Source: Planctomonas sp. JC2975
Lineage (GTDB): Bacteria > Actinomycetota > Actinomycetes > Actinomycetales > Microbacteriaceae
DNA: 64,000 nucleotides
Reading direction: 5' to 3'
NCBI RefSeq assembly: GCF_012985205.1
Contig: NZ_JABEKS010000001.1
Location: 1,116,001-1,180,000, forward strand
Below, in pieces: positions 51,808 through 60,108 of this stretch. Made by a program: the position numbers and the translations under genes. Below the pieces are notes generated by a model that made no database searches, was not told where the DNA came from, and worked only from the letters and a program-made list of their open reading frames with translations. Within the stretch, counting starts at the first letter, position 1; each line of letters starts with the position of its first letter.

Positions 51808-54291
51808 TCACCATCCGGAGCCGTAGCAGAGGAAGGGGGTCGCGATGCCGGTGCGTTCCGTCGCCTCCGCGAGGGCCGCCACCGGTGAGATCCCGTCCGC
51901 CAGTCCGGAGTGCACCTCGCTCAGCACCTCGCAGGCGTCGTCGTCGTTCACGCACACCGGGGAGGCGATCACGCTGCGGGCCCCCGCTTGCAGCCACGTG
52001 CGTGCCATTCCGAGTGCTTCGTGGCCCCAGCCGACCGACGAGCGACCGAGCTCGCAGGCCGAGATGACGACGGTGGACGGCATCCGGCGGAGGCGCTCGA
52101 TGTCGTAGCCGAACCATGGCCCGTCGACGAGCTCGATACCGGAGAAGTGCGGGTTGGCCGCCGCGTGCCGGCCATGCCCGGTCACGTGAAAGACGTCGAC
52201 CTCGGCCGCGAGTTCCGCCGCTGCCGCCGTCGTCGCGTCAGGGCCCTCGACGACGGTCGCTGTCGGCCAAGCTGCGGCGGCCCGTCTGACCTCCTCGGAG
52301 GCGCGCGGCACTCCCGGCCCCGTGACGAACCCGACGGTCTCAGTCCCCCGGCGATCGTCGGACGCCGCTCGATTCCGATCCGCGAGCCACCGGGTCGCGG
52401 ACGAGGGGACCGTCACCGGATGCCCGAATAGTCCGCCGAGCATCGACCACGGGATCCCGGCGAGGATGCCGGGCGGCACGATCACGATCTTCGTGCCGCG
52501 TGCCGATGCGCGCTGGGAAGCCGCGAGCACCGGTCGGATCAGCAGGTCGTCTAGTCTCTCGAGGCGGCGGGTGAGGGATCCTTCGACCGCGTCGCCCAGG
52601 GCGCCGCCCAGTCGGGCGGCATGCATGTCGAGGTCGGCGAAGAGTGCCGCCCGTTCGGTCGTCCCGACTCCGTCCGCGCCGAGCTCGACGGTCAGTGCGA
52701 AGTCCCTTTCGAGCACCAGTGCGACGAGGCGGTCGCCGGACCACAGATACGCGACGAGAACGGTTCGATCGTCGAGTGACGTCCGGACATCGTCGAGGGA
52801 GGCCATCGCGAAGACCACGCCGGAGCCCAGGCTCGTCCACTGGCTGCTGCGGATGCTCTCCCTCAGCTCGAGTTCGCGTCGAAGATCGGCGGGAGTCTGT
52901 ATCGGGGAGAGTCGGAGCCCGCGGAGTTCGGTCAGCGCTGCGGCGACCGCCAGATCGTCGGGAGGTCTTGGCGCGACCGCGTGACTCGCGATGGCTCGGG
53001 CACGTTCCGACCATTCGAAGATGGCGTGCACCTCGCCAGACCGAAGGGCGGCCGAGATCCCGGCCGTGGTCAGCGCTTGACCGTGCATGGCCGCACTGGT
53101 CTGCAGGTCGACCGAGCCGAACACCGCCTGCCACTCGGCGAGCTCGTCCAGTCCGAGGCGGGCCTCGCGCTCCACGCGACCATCGTCCGCCAGTGCCTGG
53201 GCCGCCTCCGCCCGCACCTCGTGCGCCAGGATGCGCCTAGTGATGGGAGCATTCGCCTCGACACGGATCCGTCGCAGCGCTTCCCGCGCACCGCTGTCAC
53301 CTCCACGACGCACACGCACCCGCTGCAGCACGAGCCGCAACTCCTTGGCGTCGTCGTGCAGGCCGTGCCGTGACAGTTGACGCGCGGTGCCGGCAAGGTC
53401 GGCCTCCAGCCGCGCGGAGCGCCCTCCGCTCCTGACTTCAGCGCGCAACACCACGGCACGCGCCCGCAACGCGCCCGACTCGTTGCCGTGCGACTCGTAC
53501 AACCGCTCCGCCGAGCGAGCAAGGCGCCGTGCGGTTGGTGGATCGAAGTACAACTCCGTGCGCGCCCTGCGCCACACCGCGTCGGCCTGACGGAGACGGA
53601 GACGCCTTGCACGGTATACGGCGGCGGCATCGGCCAACGCTGCCGCCGCCTCGAACGGCATGCCTGCTGCCACAAGCACCTCTGCCCGGTCGACGTTGCC
53701 CACTGCGGCATCAACAGGAGACGCTGCCGACGCACGATCGCGTGCCGCATTCATATACCGCAGAGCCGAGACGAGGTCGCCGGTGATGAGTGCGGCGTAA
53801 CCCTGGTTGTGTTTCGCCTTCGCCGCGGTGTCGGGCAACCCGGCCTCGTGGAATAGCCGAGCGGCAGTGTCGAAGTCAGCGAGCGCCCCCGCCGGATCGC
53901 CCAGCTCGAGCAACGTGTTGCCGCGATTCATCGCCACCCGCGCGGCGCCGACAGGATCGACGTCCAGGCTCTCGACGGCCAGCCCGAAGAGCCGCAGCGC
54001 CTCGCGGCGGTTGCCCAGATGGAGCTCGATCAAGCCGAGCTGGCCCTGCAGAACACCCTGGGTATGCGCCGTCAGGCCGCTGCTGTCGAGCGCACTCCGG
54101 CAGACGATTTCGGCGTCCGAGATGTCGCCGCGCTCAAGCATGAGGTAACAACGCGTGCCGGCGATCCGCGCCAGGAGGTTCGAGTCTCGCGTGCGCTCCT
54201 CCGCCGCGGCGAGGGCGCGTCGAGCCAGCGCGTGACGCCCCGAATTGGAGAGGGTCAGAGCGCGGTCATAGAGCGCCTCCGCACTGAGCAC
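51808..54291 (-). CDS. TPR-CHAT protease (caspase-like)
   Basis: An 827-residue protein. Residues 1-450 are tetratricopeptide-like helical repeats (for example GNTLLELGDPAGALADFDTA), and residues 540-827 a CHAT domain with the caspase-fold dyad H706 in VFHVTGHGRH and C746 in VVISACELGRS, both intact. CHAT proteases are activated by partner sensing through TPRs and cleave defined targets in signalling and defence. GTG 54291 lies six bases after GATAAT, so it has its own leaderless promoter, 56 bp after the subtilase gene. The partner is likely the adjacent subtilase or sigma factor (inference). Confidence 0.93.
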   Translation of the reverse strand: MLSAEALYDRALTLSNSGRHALARRALAAAEERTRDSNLLARIAGTRCYLMLERGDISDAEIVCRSALDSSGLTAHTQGVLQGQLGLIELHLGNRREALRLFGLAVESLDVDPVGAARVAMNRGNTLLELGDPAGALADFDTAARLFHEAGLPDTAAKAKHNQGYAALITGDLVSALRYMNAARDRASAASPVDAAVGNVDRAEVLVAAGMPFEAAAALADAAAVYRARRLRLRQADAVWRRARTELYFDPPTARRLARSAERLYESHGNESGALRARAVVLRAEVRSGGRSARLEADLAGTARQLSRHGLHDDAKELRLVLQRVRVRRGGDSGAREALRRIRVEANAPITRRILAHEVRAEAAQALADDGRVEREARLGLDELAEWQAVFGSVDLQTSAAMHGQALTTAGISAALRSGEVHAIFEWSERARAIASHAVAPRPPDDLAVAAALTELRGLRLSPIQTPADLRRELELRESIRSSQWTSLGSGVVFAMASLDDVRTSLDDRTVLVAYLWSGDRLVALVLERDFALTVELGADGVGTTERAALFADLDMHAARLGGALGDAVEGSLTRRLERLDDLLIRPVLAASQRASARGTKIVIVPPGILAGIPWSMLGGLFGHPVTVPSSATRWLADRNRAASDDRRGTETVGFVTGPGVPRASEEVRRAAAAWPTATVVEGPDATTAAAAELAAEVDVFHVTGHGRHAAANPHFSGIELVDGPWFGYDIERLRRMPSTVVISACELGRSSVGWGHEALGMARTWLQAGARSVIASPVCVNDDDACEVLSEVHSGLADGISPVAALAEATERTGIATPFLCYGSGW

Positions 54292-54297
54292 GGTTCA

Positions 54298-54340
54298 ATT
54301 ATCGGCGCCCGGCGGCGCGCGCAGAGCATCACCGGGCGCC
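54298..54340 (-). promoter_or_regulatory. Hairpin and internal promoter between subtilase and CHAT genes
   Basis: A 9-bp perfect stem (GGCGCCCGG at 54304-54312 / CCGGGCGCC at 54332-54340) begins seven bases after the subtilase stop and could end that transcript. GATAAT (54298-54303) then sits six bases before the CHAT GTG, so the CHAT gene can be transcribed alone. Confidence 0.55.
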
Positions 54341-54347
54341 CAACTCG

Positions 54348-56000
54348 CTACACCCCCTCATGATCCCCGACCACCTCCTCGATGGCACGCCCGGCCCGCG
54401 TGCGCCGCTCCGCGGGCGTCGTCGCATCGCCGAGCCGGTCGAGCGCCGCCGCGATGCGTCCGGCCACTACGGGCGCGGCGAACGACGTACCGCTCCAGAC
54501 CGCGAATCCGCCGCGGAAGTCGTCCGGATCCACCGACGCCCTCCGATGTCCCTCGAAACTGCGGGAGGCGAGGGGGTTGAATCCTCCGTTGACCGGCGGC
54601 ATCGTGCTGACCACCGACGCCCCGGGTGCCCAGACGCGCACCCACGGGCCGTCGTTGCTGAACAACGCGGTCGTTCCGTTCGGGTTGAGCGCCCCGACGG
54701 AGAGGATCGGCGTCGCATCCTCGACCGGCCGCACGAACGACGCGCCTGACTCGTTCGGCCAGTCCCAGAACGCCGCCGGGAACTGCGGGCGATCCGTCGC
54801 ATCGTTGCCCGCGGAGCAGACGACGACGGTGCCGGTCCGCCCGATCGCCGCCAGGAGCTCGTAGAGCGTGATGTCGTAGAGATCGTCCTTCGGCGTCTCG
54901 TGGTAGTAACCGATCGACAGCGTGAGTACGTCGAGACGGAGTCCTTCGCGGCCTGCCGCGTCCTCGCCCACCAAGCGGGCAACGTCCGAGAGTGCGGCCA
55001 GCAGCGCGTCCTCGTTAACTGTTCCATCCGCTTCGACCACCCGCCAGCTCACAATGTCGCAGTCCGGATTCGCCTGATGGATCAGGCCAGCGATGAACGT
55101 TCCGTGTCCCGTGATGGGATCGAGTGCGCCGTCGAGCCTTTCGTCGCTCTCGGCGTGCGAGACGCCATCCGTGCGGCCCTTGCGATATCCGATCGCCTTC
55201 ACGGTCCCGTCCGGCATCCGCACGCCGATGTCGCGCGAGACGACCGCGTCCCCCGACCGCGAGTCGAACCAGGGATGCGTTCCGCATCCGCTGTCGAGGA
55301 TGGCCACCCTGCTGCGTTCCGCAAGTGCGTGCCGCTCGGGAGGCACCAGCGTCACGGCCACGGGCTCGAGCCCTCCCGACCCGGACATGGCGTATCCGGA
55401 CAGCGCGGCGAAACCGGACCGGGTGTTCCGCAGCCCGTACGGATTCGTCTGCTCGTACGGGTTCGTCTGCTCGTACGGGTTCGTCTGCTCATACGGGTTC
55501 GTCTGCTCATACGGCTGCGCGGTGACGTCCGCACCCACGCTCAACACGTGGTTGAGGCCGACGCCCTGGATCGTGTTGTCAGGAGCGAGCATCCGTGCCC
55601 GCTGCAGGACGAGCCAGGCGTTGGGTGCCTGCACACTGCTTTCGCCCGCGACGATCGGGATGCTCTTCACCCCGAGAGGACCGGTGGCCCACGGATGCCG
55701 CTGCACCCTGCGCGACCGCACGGCGTCCTCTTCGTCGAGGTGGGCGACGTCGGCGATGCGGTCTCGCGCGATGGTCCAGCCGAACGTCTCCGCCGCCTGC
55801 GACAGCAGGTCGAGCGTCGCATCGACGTCGCCCAGGGTCGAGACCAGGAGACGGTCAGGTGCGTACACGGTCGGATGGGCCACCACCCCCGGCACGGGAA
55901 CCGCCTTCGCCGTCTCGGCTGTCAGCATTCCCAGCTCGGCCGGCGGTGTCTGCGGCTTCCAATGCCTCACGTGCCGCATTGCGCGTGTGTTCTCGGCCAT
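54348..56000 (-). CDS. Subtilisin-like serine protease (S8) with hexapeptide repeats
   Basis: A 550-residue protease without a signal peptide. The N-terminal 160 residues form an unassigned domain with a VSVGADVTAQ strand. Residues 163-186 are four copies of PYEQTN. The catalytic domain has D236 (VAILDSGCGTHPW), H299 (GHGTFIAGLI), the oxyanion N399 (CSAGNDATD) and S506 (SGTSFAAPVVAGRIA). All four are intact. AAAGGAAAG precedes ATG 56000. Lacking an export signal, it should act in the cytosol, fitting a signalling role with the CHAT protease and sigma factor nearby. Confidence 0.93.
   Translation of the reverse strand: MAENTRAMRHVRHWKPQTPPAELGMLTAETAKAVPVPGVVAHPTVYAPDRLLVSTLGDVDATLDLLSQAAETFGWTIARDRIADVAHLDEEDAVRSRRVQRHPWATGPLGVKSIPIVAGESSVQAPNAWLVLQRARMLAPDNTIQGVGLNHVLSVGADVTAQPYEQTNPYEQTNPYEQTNPYEQTNPYGLRNTRSGFAALSGYAMSGSGGLEPVAVTLVPPERHALAERSRVAILDSGCGTHPWFDSRSGDAVVSRDIGVRMPDGTVKAIGYRKGRTDGVSHAESDERLDGALDPITGHGTFIAGLIHQANPDCDIVSWRVVEADGTVNEDALLAALSDVARLVGEDAAGREGLRLDVLTLSIGYYHETPKDDLYDITLYELLAAIGRTGTVVVCSAGNDATDRPQFPAAFWDWPNESGASFVRPVEDATPILSVGALNPNGTTALFSNDGPWVRVWAPGASVVSTMPPVNGGFNPLASRSFEGHRRASVDPDDFRGGFAVWSGTSFAAPVVAGRIAAALDRLGDATTPAERRTRAGRAIEEVVGDHEGV
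55443..55514 (-). repeat. Four 18-bp tandem repeats encoding PYEQTN
   Basis: Four exact-length 18-bp units encode the hexapeptide PYEQTN four times (residues 163-186), followed by a partial fifth (PYG). Units differ only at synonymous third positions, which suggests recent expansion. They link the N-terminal domain to the protease domain. Confidence 0.9.
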
Positions 56001-56073
56001 GGTCTTTCCTTTCGGATCGGAGTGAGCGCAGCCACGGAAGGAGTTCCTCCGGGTCCGGGCGTCTTCGAGGGGG

Positions 56074-56532
56074 TTAGAGCATGAACGCGGCGGTCGTCCA
56101 GACGGGAGTCGATCCCGACGCGACCAAGGAGATCGCCGCCTCTCCGGGACCGATGCCGGCGAACGCGAACCGGCCGAAGTCATCTGAGTCGACGGTGCGT
56201 TCCCGCCCGTCGACGTCGATGTGCACCTCACCCTGTACGGCAGGCGTGCTCCAGCCGTCGATGCGGTAGCCGTCCGACTCGCGCACGACGCGCAGCAGCA
56301 CCTCGTACCCGCCGGCGACGAAGCGCAGCGTTCGCTCTCCGTCGCCGCGCACGTTCTCGAAGGCGAAGTCTTCGGAGAGGAGTTCGAGCACGAGGAGGTC
56401 TCCGTCGAGCTCCGCACGTTCGAACGCCTCGACAGCGAGGGCATCGAGGTCATCGGGCGGCGTATCCATCCGTCGCCACATTCTGCGCAGCGCAGCGAGG
56501 AGTTCGGCGTCACCGAGTGCGTCGGGCTTCAT
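56074..56532 (-). CDS. Hypothetical protein, helical N terminus and beta-rich C terminus
   Basis: A 152-residue acidic protein. Residues 1-45 are helical (LLAALRRMWRRMDTPPDDLD) and the remainder beta-rich (GEVHIDVDGRERTVDSDDFG, FAFAGIGPGEAAISLV), like carboxypeptidase regulatory-like sandwich domains. No family was recognised. It overlaps the sigma factor gene by 4 bp and precedes the subtilase by 73 bp. Its position suggests it binds or regulates the sigma factor or protease, as an anti-sigma-like partner (inference). Confidence 0.75.
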   Translation of the reverse strand: MKPDALGDAELLAALRRMWRRMDTPPDDLDALAVEAFERAELDGDLLVLELLSEDFAFENVRGDGERTLRFVAGGYEVLLRVVRESDGYRIDGWSTPAVQGEVHIDVDGRERTVDSDDFGRFAFAGIGPGEAAISLVASGSTPVWTTAAFML

Positions 56533-57164
56533 CCGACCGCCTCCGCTTCGAGTGCGTCCCTGAGTCTCTCGAGGCAGCGCGAGCGGGTCGGTCCAATGCT
56601 TCCAATACGCATCCCCGTCTCCTCGGCGATCCTGCGGTAATCAGGTTTGTCGTCGAACGCCACAATGCGCAGAAGCCGCTGGCAGCGCGTCGACAGCATG
56701 CGAACGCATCGCCACAGGTCGGCGTCGGTCATGCGCCGCACAGCCGCGTCTTCCGCAGAGGGAGCCGCGTCCAGTCGGGGTTCGAGCTGGACGGGTTCGA
56801 CCGGCATCGCGTCAGAGAGCCGCTTCATCGTGCGCCACGCCTCACGACGCGCTGTAACGGTCAGCCAAGCTGCGACGGCCGTCGGGTCTTCGATGGCGAC
56901 GTAGCCGCGCACGAACCTCGCCCAGGTCTCCTGAACGACATCCTTGGCCGTGGCCTCGTCGAGGCGATACGCCCGCACAACGTGCCACAGCACGGGATTC
57001 ATGGCCTGCACCAGACGGACGATAGCGGTGCGGTCGCCGTCCAGCCAGGAGCGGAAGGCATCCGCCGCCACCGCGTGAACGGGACGCGCGGATGCCTCCG
57101 CGGATTCGCCGGCCCCCATGGACACCACTGTGGCGCGTGCGCCCGGCTGCTGCAAGACGATCAC
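56529..57164 (-). CDS. Sigma-70 family (ECF-like) RNA polymerase sigma factor
   Basis: A 211-residue factor with sigma-2 (AYRLDEATAKDVVQETWARFV) and sigma-4 (LLRIVAFDDKPDYRRIAEET, then GMRIGSIGPTRSRCLERLRD) regions. It is of the ECF size and lacks the group 1 regions. The GTG 57164 shares GTGA with the stop of the preceding 47-residue gene, giving tight coupling; an alternative ATG is 57119. It probably drives the downstream protease genes. Confidence 0.9.
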   Translation of the reverse strand: MIVLQQPGARATVVSMGAGESAEASARPVHAVAADAFRSWLDGDRTAIVRLVQAMNPVLWHVVRAYRLDEATAKDVVQETWARFVRGYVAIEDPTAVAAWLTVTARREAWRTMKRLSDAMPVEPVQLEPRLDAAPSAEDAAVRRMTDADLWRCVRMLSTRCQRLLRIVAFDDKPDYRRIAEETGMRIGSIGPTRSRCLERLRDALEAEAVG

Positions 57165-57304
57165 GGAAGCCGAATGACCGTGATCGGTTGGGTGACTTCG
57201 AACGCTATCCGAGCGAGGTGGTCATCCCGGCGCTCGGCCGGTGACCGCTCGGAACTGGACCCAGCGTCGTTCTCCGTCACCGACTTCGTCGATGTCTTCT
57301 CCAT
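57161..57304 (-). CDS. Small peptide gene (47 residues) coupled to the sigma factor
   Basis: A short polar product with a hydrophilic first half (NDAGSSSERSPAERRDDHLA) and a hydrophobic C terminus ending TVIRLP. GGAAGG precedes ATG 57304. Overlap with the sigma factor start argues that it is translated. It resembles nothing I recognise; it could be an anti-sigma, a protease substrate or a signal peptide-like product. The reading frame is open upstream to 57358 without a better start. Confidence 0.6.
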   Translation of the reverse strand: MEKTSTKSVTENDAGSSSERSPAERRDDHLARIAFEVTQPITVIRLP

Positions 57305-57347
57305 GGCGAACCTTCCTTCGATCAACAGGAGCCTGTTCATCGGGGTT

Positions 57348-57383
57348 TGATACGCCACAACAAGATTATTTGCCGGTGTATCA
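57348..57383. promoter_or_regulatory. Inverted TGATAC/GTATCA half-sites in the divergent gap
   Basis: TGATAC (57348-57353) and GTATCA (57378-57383) flank a 24-bp A/T-rich centre in the 132-bp gap between the two small peptide genes. This could be a regulator or sigma-factor recognition site for both directions. The flanks are extended only imperfectly (GTTTGATACGCCAC versus GGTGTATCAG). Confidence 0.4.
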
Positions 57384-57436
57384 GAACGATGAAGTCACGC
57401 TCCTCTTCGACGTCGGAACCAGAACAAGGAGTGAAG

Positions 57437-57616
57437 ATGTCTGGAGTGCACCCGCCGCTGCCGAGCGAGATCCCCGGCGGCCTGCCCGAACTGATCATCG
57501 GACTTGACGGTCACATCTATCCCGCCACGGCCAACACGACGTCTGTCGTCGTTGCCGGCCGCAGGCATCCGCGGCTCTTCTCCCGCACGCACCGTCAACG
57601 AAGCTGGCGCGCGTGA
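57437..57616 (+). CDS. Small peptide gene (59 residues), divergent from the protease cluster
   Basis: A 59-residue product with an N-terminal proline/glycine-rich part (HPPLPSEIPGGLPELIIG) and a very basic C terminus (RLFSRTHRQRSWRA). AAGGAG lies 6 bases before ATG 57437. It has no recognised family. Being divergent from the sigma-peptide operon and sharing its control region, it may be a substrate or signal of the proteases. It may also be a chance reading frame. Confidence 0.5.
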   Translation: MSGVHPPLPSEIPGGLPELIIGLDGHIYPATANTTSVVVAGRRHPRLFSRTHRQRSWRA

Positions 57617-57661
57617 CGATGCGGCCCGAACGCGCGGGACTCGTGCTGCTCGCGGACGGTG

Positions 57662-58249
57662 CTACTGCGCGGCGGTGTGATACCGCTGCTGCGCGGAGGT
57701 CAGGCCCTCCGTTGTGACGTGGTCCACGGCATCCGCCCCGTCGGAGACGAGGTTCGGCAGCACCTGACGCTCGGCGGACGTGAACGGGCTCAGCACGTGG
57801 TCTGCGGCATCCGTGCGTCCGGGCGGTCGACCGACACCGACCCTGATGCGGATGAAGTCGGGCGTTCCGATGGCGCTCGCGATGTCGCGTACGCCGTTGT
57901 GGCCGCCGTGTCCGCCCCCGGACTTGAGCTTGATGGTGTCGAACGGGATGTCGAGCTCGTCGTGCACGACGATCAACCGCGACGGCTCGATCGAGTAGAA
58001 CCGCACGAGCTGGGCAACGGGGCCGCCGGACACATTCATGAACGTGTTCGGCTTCGCCAAGACCAGGCGAGGGCCGCCGGGGACGATGCGTCCCTCTGCG
58101 ACCCTCGCGTTGGTCTTGTGCGTCTTGAACGTGGCGGATGCGCGACGCGCGAGCTCGTCCACCACCATCTGTCCGATGTTGTGGCGGGTGCGCTCGTACT
58201 GCGCACCCGGGTTGCCGAGGCCGACGATGAGCCAGGGCTGCTCCGCCAT
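57662..58249 (-). CDS. pth: Peptidyl-tRNA hydrolase
   Basis: A 195-residue enzyme that frees tRNA from drop-off peptidyl-tRNA. Conserved residues include N13 (VGLGNPGAQYERTRHN), the catalytic H23, the asparagine in KPNTFMNVSGG and the aspartate in VVHDELDIPF. Length fits the family. It follows rplY by 42 bp, a common actinobacterial pair, and would be translated from the same message. Confidence 0.97.
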   Translation of the reverse strand: MAEQPWLIVGLGNPGAQYERTRHNIGQMVVDELARRASATFKTHKTNARVAEGRIVPGGPRLVLAKPNTFMNVSGGPVAQLVRFYSIEPSRLIVVHDELDIPFDTIKLKSGGGHGGHNGVRDIASAIGTPDFIRIRVGVGRPPGRTDAADHVLSPFTSAERQVLPNLVSDGADAVDHVTTEGLTSAQQRYHTAAQ

Positions 58250-58291
58250 GCGCGCGCTCCGCTTGTTCTAGTGCTGAGTTGTGGAGGAGGA

Positions 58292-58921
58292 CTACTCGGC
58301 GGACTCGGCCGAAGCCTCGGACTCGGCAGCCTCGGCCTCGGCGGCCTCCTCTGCCTCTTCCGTCTCCTCCTCGACCGGAGCGGCCGGCAGGGTGATGGCG
58401 ACGACGAGCGCCTCGGGGTCGCTCACGAGCGTGGAACCGGACGGCAGCACGAGTTCGGCCGCCGTGATGTGCGTGCCCTCCTCGAGGCCCTCGACGTCGA
58501 CGACGACGCGCTCCGGGATGTGCGTGGCCTCGGCCTCGAGCGACACCGTCGCGAGGTCCTGCACGACGATGGTGCCCGAGAAGGGCTCGCCCTCGATGTG
58601 CACCGGAACCTCGACCTGGACCTTCTCGCCGCGGCGGACGATGATCAGGTCGATGTGCTCGATGATCTGGTGCACCGGATCCTTCTGCACGTCCTTGACC
58701 AGGGCGAGCTGGGACTTGCCGGAGATGTCGAGGTCGAGCACGGCGTTCGCCTTGCGCAGGATCAGACCCAGCTGGTGCGCGGGCAGCGTCACATGCTGCG
58801 GGTCGGTGCCGTGACCGTAGAGCACGGCAGGGATCTTGCCGGCGGCGCGGATCTTGCGCGCAGCGCCCTTGCCGAACTGGTCGCGGGTCTCCGCGACAAC
58901 CTTGTTGCTGTCGTCAGCCAT
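58292..58921 (-). CDS. rplY: 50S ribosomal protein L25 (general stress protein Ctc type)
   Basis: A 209-residue L25/Ctc protein: N-terminal 5S rRNA-binding beta barrel (FGKGAARKIRAAGKIPAVLYG), the TL5-like C-terminal domain, and an acidic alanine/glutamate tail (EETEEAEEAAEAEAAESEAS). The tail is typical of high-GC members. The promoter block shared with eno lies about 190 bases upstream, giving an unusually long leader. pth follows. Confidence 0.95.
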   Translation of the reverse strand: MADDSNKVVAETRDQFGKGAARKIRAAGKIPAVLYGHGTDPQHVTLPAHQLGLILRKANAVLDLDISGKSQLALVKDVQKDPVHQIIEHIDLIIVRRGEKVQVEVPVHIEGEPFSGTIVVQDLATVSLEAEATHIPERVVVDVEGLEEGTHITAAELVLPSGSTLVSDPEALVVAITLPAAPVEEETEEAEEAAEAEAAESEASAESAE

Positions 58922-59111
58922 GGTGATGTCTCGCTTTCGGTGGGCATTCGGCCCACGTCGTATTGGGGATTCGTTGTCAACTCGTGCTGCATGTCAGCGT
59001 GAGGACAGACGTGAGCCTGGTCCACCGCGTCGATCACGGATGCTGCACCTGCGAAGCCGCGTTACCCGCGTTCGAGCCGGTGCCGGCATCCCTCGCCGAA
59101 GTTCGGTGTAC

Positions 59112-59135
59112 AAGTCTACCAGCGCGCTGGAGCTA
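59112..59135 (-). promoter_or_regulatory. rplY promoter element shared with eno
   Basis: TAGCTCCAGCGCGC followed by TAGACT (59113-59118) matches the eno element at all but three positions. A 6-bp hairpin (CGCTGG/CCAGCG, 59149-59165) lies just upstream. The gap 58922-59212 (291 bp) contains nothing else; predicted RNA has a leader of about 185 bases before rplY. Confidence 0.55.
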
Positions 59136-59212
59136 AAAGTGAAAGCCCGCTGGGGGCGCCAGCGCCGAGGCGGCTGCGCTGCGTCGGTTGAGCGAAAAGC
59201 CAATCCCTGCCG

Positions 59213-60064
59213 CTACCCCATGGCGTCGGCGCACAGCTGACCGAACAGGTCATCCGGGTCGCTCGGCACCCCGCGTCGCCCGAACCACGTGCACACGTTG
59301 CGCACATCGCGCTCGAGCAGGTCGAATCCGTTCGGGTTGCCGATGAGGTCCACGATCTGCGGCAGGTCGATGACGACGACCCGGCCGTCCTGCACCAGGA
59401 GGTTGTACGGCGAGAGATCCCCGTGGGCGGTCTGCGCCAGTGCGAACCGGTGCATGATCTCCACGACCTGGTCGAAGCACGCGCGGAGGTCGCCGTCGGT
59501 CAGCGACGCAGACGCCAGGCGCGGGGCAGCCCTGCGCGCGAGCGGATCGCCGATGAACTCCATCAGGATCTCCGTGCCCTGCACCTGCACCGGATACGGA
59601 ACCGGGATGCCGACGCTCCACGCACCGCACAGCGCGCTGAACTCCGCAGCGGCCCACTGCACAGCGGCGACCGAGCGCCCGTAGTCGGACTTGCGGGCCA
59701 TGGCGCGCATGTCGCGTGTGTTCCGCACTCGGCGTCCTGCCGTGTAGTCACCGGATCGGTGGAAGTCGCTGTTCTCGGCGCCGCGGTAGCGCTTGGCGGC
59801 GAGCACGACGGAGCGTCCGCCATCTACATCAGGCACGATGCCCGGCACTGCCCGCTCCAGCAGGAAGACGTCGGCCTCTTTACCAGTTTTCAGGATGCCG
59901 AGCTCGGTGTCGACGGCAGCCGCCGACGTGACGACCCAGTCGGGATGCGGTCTGGGACCGCGCTCGCTGGGCATGGTGGCAGGCCAGGTCGACCTGCGCT
60001 GACCGTCGTCGATGTCGAAGACGGTGAAAGTGGGGACGACGAAGTCGTCGCCGAAGAAGGACAC
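59213..60064 (-). CDS. RIO1-family serine protein kinase
   Basis: A 283-residue atypical kinase. The ATP loop region is LKTGKEADVFLLERAVPG, the catalytic loop HGDLSPYNLLV and the metal-binding VIDLPQIVDL (normally DFPQ). The actinobacterial N-terminal SFFGDDFVVP and RGPRPHPDWVVTSA segment supports the GTG start at 60064, with GGAG upstream. Its bacterial role is unclear. A strongly signalled 20-codon frame lies 44 bp upstream, so translation may be leader-controlled. Confidence 0.9.
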   Translation of the reverse strand: MSFFGDDFVVPTFTVFDIDDGQRRSTWPATMPSERGPRPHPDWVVTSAAAVDTELGILKTGKEADVFLLERAVPGIVPDVDGGRSVVLAAKRYRGAENSDFHRSGDYTAGRRVRNTRDMRAMARKSDYGRSVAAVQWAAAEFSALCGAWSVGIPVPYPVQVQGTEILMEFIGDPLARRAAPRLASASLTDGDLRACFDQVVEIMHRFALAQTAHGDLSPYNLLVQDGRVVVIDLPQIVDLIGNPNGFDLLERDVRNVCTWFGRRGVPSDPDDLFGQLCADAMG

Positions 60065-60108
60065 TGCGGTCTCCAAGGGTGGGGAGGCCGCGGCCGTCGG
60101 CGAGGATG

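Noticed and set aside
55443-55514. Tandem 18-bp repeats as a CRISPR array
   Set aside because: Units are directly joined without spacers, lie in frame in a protease gene and encode PYEQTN.
57659-59002. Plus-strand frame across pth and rplY
   Set aside because: Antisense of two well-conserved genes.
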